A stretch of DNA of 58,778 nt from CAZEAC01 sp964510065 (GTDB lineage Bacteria > Bdellovibrionota_C > UBA2361 > CAIXSY01), in the NCBI GenBank assembly GCA_964510065.1, contig CAZEAC010000027.1, positions 1 through 58,778 of the forward strand. Direction: 5' to 3'. A program made the position numbers and the translations under genes. Position 1 is the first letter of the stretch. Every line of letters begins with the position of its first letter. Under the pieces are notes generated by a model. That model was given only the letters and a program-made list of their open reading frames with translations. It ran no database searches and was not told the origin of the DNA. Positions 24,527 through 33,129 of the stretch are shown piece after piece.

Positions 24527-24898
24527 CTACGCGGCAAGTTTTTCAGGCACTTCGGGTATTTCTACAACGCGCTTTCCAAAAGTAGCAGACCTCAATGGAT
24601 TGTTGTACTGCGCCAAGTCTTTCCTTCCGGATTTGCGCCAGGTTTGCGTCCAGTAATCTTCTGCGCGGACTCCGAAGCGATTGAAGACCTGCTGAATGAG
24701 AGTATTCATCGAGGAAAGGTTGCCGTTGCTTCCTCCGGGCCTAAGGAAAGCAAGCGCGCTATTTATTCCGCTGCGAATTTCTTGGAATATGCTTTCGGGA
24801 ATAAGTATATTTGCGTTTTCGTAGCGTTGCTGCGTTTCGAGTAGCTCACGTAATAGTTGTTGGTGGCAGTTTTGGCGCTGTTTTTTCTGCGAAAACAT
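24527..24898 (-). CDS. Hypothetical small protein next to ftsQ
   Basis: 123 residues. The ATG at 24898 is preceded by GGGAGGG at seven bases, the best ribosome binding site in this part of the window, which argues strongly for a real gene. The protein is soluble, basic at both ends and mostly helical in residues 10-90 (QQLLRELLETQQRYENANILIPESIFQEIRSGINSALAFL), with an aromatic segment RAEDYWTQTW in the middle and a final VEIPEVPEKLAA. I recognise no family. It is read opposite to birA and ftsQ, sitting as an insertion in what is otherwise a run of plus-strand genes from the lipoprotein at 21038 to ctpA. The start region abuts the ftsQ upstream region. Confidence 0.65.
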   Translation of the reverse strand: MFSQKKQRQNCHQQLLRELLETQQRYENANILIPESIFQEIRSGINSALAFLRPGGSNGNLSSMNTLIQQVFNRFGVRAEDYWTQTWRKSGRKDLAQYNNPLRSATFGKRVVEIPEVPEKLAA

Positions 24899-25050
24899 AA
24901 TGAACCCTCCCGTAACTATATCTCTCTTAAGTGTGCTTTTGTGCGCTTCGAAAGCATTGCTAGAATGGCCGTTTCAAGCTATCGCCGCTCAACGCTCAAT
25001 TTTATCGTGGCTTCCGCGTTTGAGTGCTGAGTGGTACTGTTCAACCATAT

Positions 25051-25863
25051 ATGCGTACCAGTGTAATCTATTCAGTGCTTTTGGTGGGAATTGCGTCGTG
25101 GGGATTTAGCGCTGACCCGCAGCGCGTGCGCACGCGGATTGATTCAATGCTTCGCGTCGCAGATGATTTTGTTCGTCGTAAGGATATCGAGGTAAGTGGC
25201 AACGACCTGCTGGAGAAGAGCGCTATTGTGAGTCTCCTTCCGCTTGAAAAAAACAATCTTTGGTGGCGTTTGCATCGCCCAGAGATTGTCGCAGGGTTGC
25301 TGACGAGCCCGCTTATAAAGAGCGCCGATCTTGCCCCGTGTGCGCGGCTCTCTTTTCGCTGTTTCAAGGTAAAGGTGTCTGAGCGTGAACCAGCATTCAT
25401 AACGCTTGATAGTGTAGGTAAGGACCTTTGGGTTGTCGGCGAAGACGGAAAACTGATCACCAAAGTGCCCTCGAGTAAGCGTAAGGGACGTACCGAGCAA
25501 GAGGTCGCGCAGGATTTAGGGGCGCTGGTGATTCTCGAGGGAGCGTTTCGAAATGGGCTCTCGCCAGATATGATTCAGCAGCGGCTTGAGGCGCTGGCAA
25601 GAATTTCGGGGTTACTTTCGGGTAGTACAAAATTGAACCTTAGTCTTTTGCGAGTTACTGACGCCGATGAAGTTGAAGCCTCATTTCTTGATCTGCGCGG
25701 TACCGTGCTTTTGGGTGATCTCAGTTCCGGCCTGTCCTATTTCGAAGAGCGGTCGACGCGCCTTAATGCGCTCCTGTCCGAGATGGGTATGGATCGGCTG
25801 GCACAGGCCAGGTTTATTGATCTCTCCTATCAGAAGCTTGGAGTTGTTCGGGTGGCCGAATAA
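25051..25863 (+). CDS. ftsQ: Cell division protein FtsQ/DivIB
   Basis: 270 residues from the ATG at 25051; a GTG at 25024 would add nine. Role: membrane protein linking early and late divisome parts, with FtsB/FtsL. There is one N-terminal membrane helix (SVIYSVLLVGIASWGFS). A POTRA domain follows, starting DIEVSGNDLLEKSAIVSLLP and ending at KVKVSEREPAFI, which matches the F-x-V-x-G-x-x-x-x-x-x-x-I pattern of FtsQ. The C-terminal FtsQ domain has RLNALLSEMG and the terminal beta strand ARFIDLSYQKLGVVRV. It directly precedes ftsA, as in most dcw clusters, but murein genes (mur, ddl) that usually come before it are absent, so the cluster is split here. Sequence is divergent, so the call rests on domain layout plus position. 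Confidence 0.85.
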   Translation: MRTSVIYSVLLVGIASWGFSADPQRVRTRIDSMLRVADDFVRRKDIEVSGNDLLEKSAIVSLLPLEKNNLWWRLHRPEIVAGLLTSPLIKSADLAPCARLSFRCFKVKVSEREPAFITLDSVGKDLWVVGEDGKLITKVPSSKRKGRTEQEVAQDLGALVILEGAFRNGLSPDMIQQRLEALARISGLLSGSTKLNLSLLRVTDADEVEASFLDLRGTVLLGDLSSGLSYFEERSTRLNALLSEMGMDRLAQARFIDLSYQKLGVVRVAE

Positions 25864-25951
25864 AAGTGCAGCTTAAAAGAGTGCTTGCCTTTACCCAAAA
25901 CCTTGTTTAGCTTACAGCGGTCTTACACTTTCTTCTTTGATAACGGGGTGA

Positions 25952-27181
25952 ATGGCTTCTAAGCAGAGTATAATCGCGGGCCTTGATATTGGTACGACAA
26001 CGGTGCGTGTTGTATTGGCAGAGAAACAGCCTGATGGCAGAGTCGCCGTGGTGGGCGTGGGTGTCTCGCCATCACGCGGACTCCGCAAGGGCGTCGTCAT
26101 CAACATCGAAAGTACCATCGAATCGATAGCGCAAGCAGTGTCGCAAGCAGAAACGATGGCGGGCTCGCGTGTTGGCTCGGTGATTGCCGCGCTCTCAGGA
26201 AGCCATATAAAGGGGTTGAATAGCCAAGGAATCGTTGGCATTCGACATAAAGAAGTCAGTCACCAGGATGTCGAAAAGGTCATTGAGGCGGCCAAAGCAG
26301 TTGCCATCCCGCTGGATCGGGAGATTCTTCATGTCCTTCCTCAGGAATTTATTATTGATGACCAGGATGGGATCAAGGAGCCGCTCGGTATTTCTGGTGT
26401 CCGGCTAGAGTCAAAGGTACATATTGTCACAGGCGCGGTTGCAAGCGCGCAGAATGTGGTAAAGTGCGCCAATCGATGTGGGCTTTCAGTGAAGGACGTC
26501 GTAATTGCTTCGCTTGCCTCGGCAAAAGCAGTGCTTTCCCCTGAAGAGCAGGAGTTAGGCGTGGCGCTGCTCGATATCGGCGGTGGCACCTCCGATTTGA
26601 TAGTCTTTCATGCGGGCGCAGTGAAGTACACCTCAGTAATTCCAATTGGTGGAAATCATATTACCAATGATATTGCCGCTGGGCTGAGAACGCCTATTGG
26701 CTCAGCCGAGGAGATAAAATGCCGCTATGGCGCAGCGTATGCCGGCATGGTGTCACCGAGCGAAACCCTCGAAGCTCCCTCGACAGGCGAACGCTCCTCA
26801 AGAACTGTTTCGCGAGTTGCCCTGGCCGAGATAATCGAGCCCCGAGTAAATGAAATTTTTTCGCTTATCCACAAGGAGCTTGTGCGTTCCGGGTCTGAGG
26901 AGTTCCTCACCGGCGGTGTAGTAATTACCGGTGGTAGCTCGAATTTAGCTGGAATTAGTCAGGTCGCTGAGCAGATATTAAGCCTGCCGGTGCGCATAGG
27001 GAGCCCGCGTGGCTTAGCCGGCCTTAGCGATCTCGTTAAAACTCCGGAATATGCCACATCGGTTGGGTTGATTCTGCATGGCATAGCTGGGGATCGTCAG
27101 GCTCTCGGAAGGACAGGTGGCACCGGTACGATAAGCACAGCCGCACGCAAAGTGGCTAACTGGTTTAGTGAACATTTTTAG
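25952..27181 (+). CDS. ftsA: Cell division protein FtsA
   Basis: 409 residues. Actin-like ATPase that tethers FtsZ to the membrane. Visible parts: phosphate-1 loop GLDIGTTTVRVVLAE (8-22), the SHS2 (1C) domain with GSHIKGLNSQGIV, then phosphate-2 LLDIGGGTSDLIVF (about 207) and the adenosine motif VVITGGSSNLAGI (about 325). The last 15 residues (ARKVANWFSEHF) are an amphipathic helix, the usual membrane-targeting sequence. The stop codon TAG overlaps the first base of a 167-bp palindrome that separates ftsA from ftsZ, which is unusual because the two are commonly adjacent. Confidence 0.96.
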   Translation: MASKQSIIAGLDIGTTTVRVVLAEKQPDGRVAVVGVGVSPSRGLRKGVVINIESTIESIAQAVSQAETMAGSRVGSVIAALSGSHIKGLNSQGIVGIRHKEVSHQDVEKVIEAAKAVAIPLDREILHVLPQEFIIDDQDGIKEPLGISGVRLESKVHIVTGAVASAQNVVKCANRCGLSVKDVVIASLASAKAVLSPEEQELGVALLDIGGGTSDLIVFHAGAVKYTSVIPIGGNHITNDIAAGLRTPIGSAEEIKCRYGAAYAGMVSPSETLEAPSTGERSSRTVSRVALAEIIEPRVNEIFSLIHKELVRSGSEEFLTGGVVITGGSSNLAGISQVAEQILSLPVRIGSPRGLAGLSDLVKTPEYATSVGLILHGIAGDRQALGRTGGTGTISTAARKVANWFSEHF

Positions 27182-27346
27182 AGCGCGTAACAAAATTAGG
27201 TCGTATACGAGAACGCAAAGTTGACTCAGAAGGCAAGGAAGGCGCCGGAGTGAGCGCGGAGCAAGTGCGAGCACTCGCGACTAGCCTGACGCCGCAGGCT
27301 GAGGCAAATTTGCGTTCGCAGTAGACTTAATTTTGTTACGCGCTCT
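27180..27346. repeat. Long palindromic element between ftsA and ftsZ
   Basis: AGAGCGCGTAACAAAATTA (27180-27198) and its exact reverse complement (27328-27346) bound a 167-bp element. The pairing continues inward: ACGCAAAGTTGACTCAG (about 27213-27229) against the complement of CTGAGGCAAATTTGCGT (about 27299-27315) with two mismatches. The centre has its own short hairpin (GTGCGAGCACTCGC region). The left arm begins on the last two bases of the ftsA stop codon. Sequence is unrelated to the CACAGAG family. It could be a non-autonomous mobile element or a very stable hairpin that limits read-through into ftsZ. Confidence 0.8.
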
Positions 27347-27704
27347 TAGCCCGGAAAGCGCATGAAAGTTCGTCGCGAGATTTTCGCGATGTTCCGTGAT
27401 GGTTCAAGGGGTAGCGCCGTATAAGCGGTGGTTTTATTACGCCCAAGGCCTGGTTGTGCTTGTTCTGTGTGCTTGTTCTATGGCAGCCCCTTCAATTACC
27501 GCGATTTGCAGCTATTGTCGTTGCGTTTATTCGGCACATGACAATGCGTTCGGGATGGCGAAGGCGATGCTTTACTTTTATAGGTCACCCATCATAGATT
27601 GACAATTGTGCTGAATCTGGCAAAACGTCATTGTACTTTAATTAGTTTAAAGGTAGATAAGCTATACATTTTTTGGAATGGGATATCGAGAGAGGTAATT
27701 GACT
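27347..27704. other. Intergenic region upstream of ftsZ
   Basis: About 360 bases. There is a 68-codon frame at 27396-27602 with no ribosome binding site and an implausible protein; I do not call it. The part nearest ftsZ is A+T rich, and TTGTAC (27631-27636), 17 bp, TAGATA (27654-27659) is the best promoter-like pair; a perfect TTGACA at 27599 has no -10 at proper distance. Together with the palindrome this suggests ftsZ has its own promoter. Confidence 0.35.
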
Positions 27705-28898
27705 ATGAGTGATGAGACTGCAAAGAAGCTTCAAGCCCGTAATGCAAATATTCGGGTATTCGGAATCGGTGGTGCCGGGCTTAATGCTGTCAATAACATG
27801 ATCAATAGCGGTCTCGATGGAGTTGAATTCTACGCCGCGAACACCGACGCCCAAGCGCTGGCTTCATCAGTTGCCGCCAACAAGGTGCACCTCGGCGATC
27901 AGATTACTAAAGGACTAGGAGCGGGAGCTGATCCCGAAGTCGGTTTTGCTGCTGCGCAAGAGAGCGTCGAAGAAATTAGAAAATCGCTACAGGGCGCCGA
28001 CATGGTGTTTATTACTGCCGGTATGGGCGGCGGAACGGGAACCCTTGGTTCGACGGTGGTTGCTAGCGTTGCTAAAGAACTTGGCGCACTTACTGTTGGC
28101 GTTGTCACCAAGCCGTTTCTTTTTGAAGGCAAGCGCCGGATGAAAAATGCGGAGCGAGGCATTGAAGAGCTCCGTAAGCAGGTCGATACTCTTATTACAA
28201 TTCCTAATCAACGGCTGCTCTCGATTGCAGGACGGAATACCTCCTTGCTCGAGACATTCCGCAAAGCCGACGAGATACTTTTCCAAGCAGTTAAGGGAAT
28301 CAGTGATCTGATTATCTACGAAGGGTTAGTCAACGTCGATTTCGCTGACGTCCGCGCTGTAATGTCCGAAATGGGCATGGCGATGATGGGAACCGGTGAA
28401 TCCTCGGGCGAAAATCGCGCAATTGAGGCTGCAGAAAAGGCAATTTCAAGCCCGCTCCTTGAGGACATATCGATTCATGGTGCGCGCGGAGTATTAATTA
28501 ATGTCACCGCGTCACCTGATGTCACTCTTCAGGAGGTTAATGAGGCTGCCGAACTCATTCACGCCGAAGCCCATGAAGATGCCAATATTATTTGGGGAAT
28601 GGTCATTGATCCGAAGCTTGACGATAAAGTCCGTGTGACGGTTATCGCCACCGGTTTCGGTGATAGCTCGGAAGAGGAGACCACGCTCACGATGACTTCG
28701 GTAAGCGGGTCAAGTTCTACAGGCGCGAAAGAGGGGATCCCAAGTGCTACGGAAAAAGTAGATCCGACCACCTTCGCTCGTAAGAAAGAGGGAAATTCGG
28801 GCGAGGTCATTAAACTGAAAAAGCTTTCAGTTTTGTCGAGCGCCGAAGACGAGGAAAAATATGAAATTCCAACCTTCCTGCGAAAGCAGGTAGAGTAG
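27705..28898 (+). CDS. ftsZ: Cell division GTPase FtsZ
   Basis: 397 residues from the ATG at 27705, with GAGAGG about ten bases upstream; a TTG at 27699 is less likely. FtsZ polymerises into the Z ring. GTP-binding parts: GIGGAGLNAVNNM (T1), NTDAQAL (T2/T3), the glycine-rich T4 GMGGGTGTLG (about 107-116), then PFLFEGKRRMKNAERGI and the T7 catalytic NVDFADVRAVM. The C-terminal conserved peptide YEIPTFLRKQ, which binds FtsA, is intact after a linker of about 60 residues. Odd: the tubulin signature is GGGTGTL, with Leu 114 where the family nearly always has Gly. ftsA lies upstream behind the palindrome. Confidence 0.97.
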   Translation: MSDETAKKLQARNANIRVFGIGGAGLNAVNNMINSGLDGVEFYAANTDAQALASSVAANKVHLGDQITKGLGAGADPEVGFAAAQESVEEIRKSLQGADMVFITAGMGGGTGTLGSTVVASVAKELGALTVGVVTKPFLFEGKRRMKNAERGIEELRKQVDTLITIPNQRLLSIAGRNTSLLETFRKADEILFQAVKGISDLIIYEGLVNVDFADVRAVMSEMGMAMMGTGESSGENRAIEAAEKAISSPLLEDISIHGARGVLINVTASPDVTLQEVNEAAELIHAEAHEDANIIWGMVIDPKLDDKVRVTVIATGFGDSSEEETTLTMTSVSGSSSTGAKEGIPSATEKVDPTTFARKKEGNSGEVIKLKKLSVLSSAEDEEKYEIPTFLRKQVE

Positions 28899-28946
28899 TC
28901 TGAGCATTGGATAGAAGCCTTAGAGCTATTCTCCTTGTGCGCCGCA

Positions 28947-29765
28947 TTGTCACGACATTTTTTTGTAACTAACGACGATTCTCATAGCTCGCCGCTGCTG
29001 CACTTCCTCGTCGAATATCTCGCTGCGCGCGGCGAAGTGACGGTGGTGGTTCCGAAACATGAGCAGAGCTGGAAGGGCAAGGCAATCACTCGCTTCCACC
29101 CGCTCCATGTCGAGGAGATTGAGCTTTTCGGGAGGAAAGCCTACACCGTTGACGGGACACCAGCTGATTGCGCAAATGTCGGGCTCTTTCATCTATGTCC
29201 GGTGAAGCCGGCGTTAGTTGTTTCTGGAATTAATGCTGGGGAAAATTCGGGAAGTAGCTTTATGCTCTCTTCTGGAACTGTGGGGGCCTGCTTCGAAGCG
29301 AACTTTGCGGGCTTTCCAGCATTGGCGCTTTCACAACAATTTGACTCAGCAACGCGAGCGCTTTATAGCGCTGAGTACAACATTGAAGCTGAAACGCTAG
29401 GCAGGTTTCTTAAGCAGGCGGAAGTAACGCTCGACGCTGTGCTGCCGGGCATACTTGAAGATTCCGAAATTGGCCAAGCGCCTATCACTTGGAACGTTAA
29501 TATTCCATTCACCCTTGCTGAGCCTTTTCGAGTCGGAATTTCACGAGTTGCCGTGAGTTGCTACGGGAGCCTATTTCAGCTCGGCGCGACAGGGTTCGAG
29601 CACGCATTGAGCACGATATCAACGGTTCCGGATGAGCAAAGTGATGTCGAGCATTTGCGCCGTGGTGAAGTCAGCATGACGCCGATAAATCCCCACTCGC
29701 TAGGTTCGAATTTAGATAGCGCGATTCTCTCGCTTGCCAGAAGGGTTATTTCAAGAGGACAATAG
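28947..29765 (+). CDS. surE: 5'/3'-nucleotidase SurE
   Basis: 272 residues from the TTG at 28947, giving MSRHFFVTNDDS in line with the family start; another TTG at 28935 would add four residues. SurE is a metal-dependent nucleoside monophosphate phosphatase in stationary-phase survival and repair. Motifs: metal-binding TNDDSHSSPL (usually NDDG), VVVPKHEQSWKGKAIT, DGTPADCANVGL, SGINAGENSGSS and SSGTVGACFEANF. The Asp pair, the Ser and the Asn of the metal site are all there. The match is clear although several Gly in loops are changed, so it is a divergent member. It sits alone between ftsZ and ftsE, same strand, without an evident ribosome binding site. Confidence 0.88.
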   Translation: MSRHFFVTNDDSHSSPLLHFLVEYLAARGEVTVVVPKHEQSWKGKAITRFHPLHVEEIELFGRKAYTVDGTPADCANVGLFHLCPVKPALVVSGINAGENSGSSFMLSSGTVGACFEANFAGFPALALSQQFDSATRALYSAEYNIEAETLGRFLKQAEVTLDAVLPGILEDSEIGQAPITWNVNIPFTLAEPFRVGISRVAVSCYGSLFQLGATGFEHALSTISTVPDEQSDVEHLRRGEVSMTPINPHSLGSNLDSAILSLARRVISRGQ

Positions 29766-29830
29766 GGCGGTGATCCCGCGTACCGAAGGGCTACGTTCCG
29801 TGCCCTTTGCAGTGCGACTTCACGGCAACT

Positions 29831-30511
29831 ATGATCCGACTGCATAACGTTACGAAACAGTATCCTCCGCACCAAACTGCGCTGCAGAGTATTGATCTAA
29901 GCCTTGACCAGGGCAGCTTCCTCTTTATCGCTGGAGCAAGCGGCGCAGGAAAATCGACGCTCTTGAGAATTCTTTTCGGTGCCGAGCGCGCCACTTCCGG
30001 GCAGGTCGTCGTTGGCGGGCGCAACCTCAATAGTATGGATGATGAGGGAATTTCAGCGTTACGACGAAGCGTTGGGGTGATTTTTCAGGACTACAAGCTG
30101 CTGCCGCGGCGCAGTGTGGTTGACAATGTCGCATTTGGGCTGGAAGTACAGGGCTTCGCCGTACGCGAGCGCCGTGAACTTGCACTTGAACTTTTACGGT
30201 CAATTGGACTTGCCGATAAAGCTGAGGTTTCGCCGCTGACTCTTTCTGGTGGTGAGCAGCAGCGCGTTTCAATAGCGCGCGCGCTAATTAATCGACCGCA
30301 AATTATACTCGCCGACGAGCCAACCGGAAATCTGGATAGAGAAATGACCTGGATTGTATTCGATTTGCTGTTGGAAGCTCATGCCGCAGGAGTTACGGTG
30401 GTTGTTGCGACGCACGATCTCTCGATAATCGAAGAGCTAAATTTACGCACGATTGTGCTTGATCGTGGAAGGATTATCGGTGATTTTGAGAATTACCGGG
30501 CGTTGCAATGA
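29831..30511 (+). CDS. ftsE: Cell division ATP-binding protein FtsE
   Basis: 226 residues from the ATG at 29831; the frame allows an upstream start at 29807. ABC-type ATPase of the FtsEX complex. Motifs: starts MIRLHNVTKQYPP, Walker A GASGAGKSTLLRI (about residue 38), Q-loop VIFQDYKLLPRRSV, signature LSGGEQQRVSIARAL (about 137), Walker B ILADEPTGNLD, H-loop ATHD. VIFQDYKLL and DNVAFGLEV are typical of FtsE rather than of LolD or MacB. The stop overlaps the ftsX start (ATGA), so they are translationally coupled. Confidence 0.95.
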   Translation: MIRLHNVTKQYPPHQTALQSIDLSLDQGSFLFIAGASGAGKSTLLRILFGAERATSGQVVVGGRNLNSMDDEGISALRRSVGVIFQDYKLLPRRSVVDNVAFGLEVQGFAVRERRELALELLRSIGLADKAEVSPLTLSGGEQQRVSIARALINRPQIILADEPTGNLDREMTWIVFDLLLEAHAAGVTVVVATHDLSIIEELNLRTIVLDRGRIIGDFENYRALQ

Positions 30512-31506
30512 GGTCCAACGCGATGGCGATCCGAAAGAGGGAAGAGCAGGGGCAGTACGGACTAGCGAAGCTTTGGGAGCGGCGTGACAAGCTTAATCGC
30601 CTTTCCCCGTGGGGAGCCAGATGGCAGCTTTTTCTTCAAGCCTATCGCGGAATTCGTACTTCGCCCTTTACCTCAGCGCTTACCGTAGCGACCATAACCG
30701 CAACCTTGGTGCTTTTAGGTTTCTCAATCCTGTGCCTAAGAAACTTCGGCGATGTTGTTGGGCAGACTTCTCAGGCGCTGCGTATGAGTGTCTACCTGAA
30801 AGAAGAGAGTAGCCTTGAACAGCGTGACGCGCTTGGGAAATTGCTTGAAAAGAGTGAAGGGGTTGTAAGAGTCGAGTTTCGCTCCAAGGAGCAGGCTCTC
30901 GAAGAGTTTAGTAAATCGTTAGGCACACATTCGACCCTGCTTGAGGGACTTGGTGGTCAAAACCCACTCCCGGCCTCTTTCGAGGTAACGATGAGCGATG
31001 ATGCGACCGATGTAGAGGCGCTGAAGGCTGTCGAGAATGAAATTCAGAGGCAGCCCGGCGTTGACGAAGTACAGTTTAATCAGGTGACCCTCGTCGAGCT
31101 TGGGAAGCTATTGAGGATGATGAAGACATTGTCGTTTGTAGCAATTGTAGCGCTTCTTTTAATAACCGGGTTCATCATTTCAAACACCATAAAGCTTGGG
31201 CTGTATGTGTATCGCACCGAGATTGAAATTATGCGTTTAGTCGGCGCAACGCCGGCGTATGTACGGATACCTTTCCTTTTCGAGGGAGCACTAAAAGGCT
31301 TGGTAGGTGCGCTTGTTGGTATTGGCGTGGTGTATGCAATTTACGCGGTAATTGCCCATAGTATGGGCAGCTCCGCGCTCTTTGCAATGCTGCTTCCGAA
31401 TTTTCATTTTCCGTTGCTGCTCATTTCAATAAGCCTCATTCTTGTTGGAATGGCGGTAGGAATTGCGGGAAGTTTCTTGGCGGCGCGAGATGAGTTTGAA
31501 GAGTAG
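30508..31506 (+). CDS. ftsX: Cell division permease FtsX
   Basis: 332 residues. Residues 1-50 are cytoplasmic and basic; a first membrane helix follows (TSALTVATITATLVLLGFSIL), then a periplasmic loop of about 115 residues with QALRMSVYLKEE, the family start of that domain, and LPASFEV; then three helices, the last after VGIAGSFLAARDEF. MRLVGATPAYVRIPFLFEGALKGLVGA is the conserved cytoplasmic coupling motif of FtsX. With FtsE it forms a mechanotransmitter that activates murein hydrolases through EnvC, encoded directly downstream and overlapping by 17 bases. Confidence 0.94.
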   Translation: MRSNAMAIRKREEQGQYGLAKLWERRDKLNRLSPWGARWQLFLQAYRGIRTSPFTSALTVATITATLVLLGFSILCLRNFGDVVGQTSQALRMSVYLKEESSLEQRDALGKLLEKSEGVVRVEFRSKEQALEEFSKSLGTHSTLLEGLGGQNPLPASFEVTMSDDATDVEALKAVENEIQRQPGVDEVQFNQVTLVELGKLLRMMKTLSFVAIVALLLITGFIISNTIKLGLYVYRTEIEIMRLVGATPAYVRIPFLFEGALKGLVGALVGIGVVYAIYAVIAHSMGSSALFAMLLPNFHFPLLLISISLILVGMAVGIAGSFLAARDEFEE

Positions 31507-32728
31507 CGCGAAAGTAGTGTTGTTTGTCGCGGTACTGCTTGGAAGCGCCGCGCGCAATATCTTTGCCGAAGAAAGCGGCCGGCTCGAGGAGATTAACCGA
31601 ATAGTTCTCGAAGAGAGCTCGCGACTCGAAGAGATTAATGCGTCTGAGGGCAGAATTCTAGACGAGCTCAAGTCGCTTCAGTCTCAGCTTACAAAGCTCG
31701 ATAGAGACGAAGCCGCCCTTGCTAAGGAGCTTGGACGAATTTCTTCGGAAAAGAACCGTGTTGCAGACGAGGTTGGGCTTCTTGAAGCAAAGTATCAGAA
31801 GCTGTTGGGGCAATCGGCGATTCGCATGCGCGCAATTTATCAGCATGATCAGCATAATGTGCGTGGCCATCTACTCCTTTCCCGATATGTACAGGAAGGA
31901 TCGCTCGGCCAGCAGGCAAAATATCTCTCTATTCTTGCACGCTATGATCAAACGATAGCTGCGGAGCTACTGGCGACCAAAGAAAGCACTGAACAGCGTC
32001 GAGTTGATCTTGTACAACTCGAGGCAAGTCAGGAGCTTTTTCGAAGTAAGATTACTTCGCAAAAACGTGCGATTGAGGAGCGCGTGGCAAGGAAAGAGTC
32101 GCTTCTTACAACTTTGAAGTCAGAACGAAAGGCGAAAGAGAAGGCGCTTGTGACGCTTCGCGCGGAAGCACTCCGTCTTGAGACGGTAATGACTTCGCTT
32201 GTGGGCTGGGGCGAGAACAAGGCAACAAAGAGCATGCAGGAAATTCCGGGGCAGCGCCAAGACAAAGCCGGACCTTTTCATGGCGAGGGGCTATTGAAGC
32301 AAAAAGGCAAGCTTACCTTCCCTGTCGAGGGAAAAGTGGTCCGTCCGTTCGGAAAGCAACAGTCTTCAGGTTTTAAGGATATGATTTTTGCAAAAGGGAT
32401 TGAGTTTAATACGATTCCTTCGGCAAGTGTAAAAGCTGTCGCCGAGGGAAAAGTTATCTTTCGTGGACAGATGCCAGGTTACGGAAAAATGTTGATTCTT
32501 GATCATGGGGAACGCTACTACAGTCTTTACGGTCTACTTTCGGAGTGGTTTGCAGAAAAGGGAGAAGCGGTCGCGCAGGGACAACTTATCGCGCGCGCAG
32601 GCACTGAACCGCTTACGTCGAATCTGAGCAGTGTTGACAAGAATTTCTATTTCGAAATTCGTAAGAATGGCACTCCAGTTAATCCGCAGGGCTTCTATAC
32701 GGTTCCGCTCGAAAAACTGGGGAGGTAG
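31490..32728 (+). CDS. envC: EnvC-type murein hydrolase activator (coiled coil plus degenerate LytM)
   Basis: 412 residues from the ATG at 31490 inside the end of ftsX; a TTG at 31463 would add nine. Signal peptide about 1-25 (VVLFVAVLLGSAARNIFA). Residues 30-235 are a long charged coiled coil. Residues about 280-410 are a LytM/M23 domain: KLTFPVEGKVVRPFG, VKAVAEGKVIFRGQMPGYGKMLILDHG, FYFEIRKNGTPVNP. The zinc ligands are lost: KGIEFN replaces HxGxD, YGLL replaces Y-x-H-L, and FYFEI replaces HLHFEI. So it should not cut peptidoglycan itself but activate amidases, as E. coli EnvC does under FtsEX control. The overlap with ftsX supports this strongly. Confidence 0.92.
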   Translation: MSLKSSAKVVLFVAVLLGSAARNIFAEESGRLEEINRIVLEESSRLEEINASEGRILDELKSLQSQLTKLDRDEAALAKELGRISSEKNRVADEVGLLEAKYQKLLGQSAIRMRAIYQHDQHNVRGHLLLSRYVQEGSLGQQAKYLSILARYDQTIAAELLATKESTEQRRVDLVQLEASQELFRSKITSQKRAIEERVARKESLLTTLKSERKAKEKALVTLRAEALRLETVMTSLVGWGENKATKSMQEIPGQRQDKAGPFHGEGLLKQKGKLTFPVEGKVVRPFGKQQSSGFKDMIFAKGIEFNTIPSASVKAVAEGKVIFRGQMPGYGKMLILDHGERYYSLYGLLSEWFAEKGEAVAQGQLIARAGTEPLTSNLSSVDKNFYFEIRKNGTPVNPQGFYTVPLEKLGR

Positions 32729-33129
32729 CGTCGCCTTTTGTCTTATGCGTGGTCTCTCACTGCTTTCGTAGCTGAAGGCGCCTGGAGGCCAAGAATAGCC
32801 CGGCGTTTTAAATCTTTCTCGAGCTCACGCGGCGCAAAATATATGGTTCGAAGGGTTGGCTTAGACCGAATCCTCAATACTTTGTACGGGCATTAACTTT
32901 CCATTTTTGTCTCTGCTCTCCCCACGCCTGCAGTGTGATTTCCACTCTCGAAAATAACAAGAATTTAGCCTAAGGGGCCTTGTGCGCGCAGATATCTCGA
33001 ACGTATTTCGTATACGGCGCATTGATAATTCTGCGGCTTTTTGTTGGTCAGGCTCAATTATAAATCTTGAATCGATGTATTCTTTCTTGATATCTTACCT
33101 ATATCACTGCTTTTTTTGGAGGTTCTTGA
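32729..33129. other. Intergenic region before ctpA
   Basis: 400 bases with no gene that I can support. The last 70 bases are A+T rich; TTGAAT (about 33067), 18 bp, TATCTT is a possible promoter for ctpA. GGAGG directly before the GTG at 33130 is its ribosome binding site. No repeat of the CACAGAG family occurs here. Confidence 0.45.

Noticed and set aside
24900..25109. 69-codon frame upstream of ftsQ as a possible ftsQ N-terminus
   Set aside because: It is in a different frame from ftsQ and overlaps its start; the FtsQ membrane helix is already accounted for.
26865..26873. Perfect DnaA box TTATCCACA inside ftsA
   Set aside because: Single box within a coding region with no cluster of boxes or A/T-rich unwinding region nearby; no sign of an origin.
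27396..27602. 68-codon frame between ftsA and ftsZ
   Set aside because: No ribosome binding site, atypical Cys- and Tyr-rich composition and no similarity that I can name; it lies in the ftsZ upstream region.
27599..27604. TTGACA as -35 of ftsZ
   Set aside because: No acceptable -10 at 15-19 bp.
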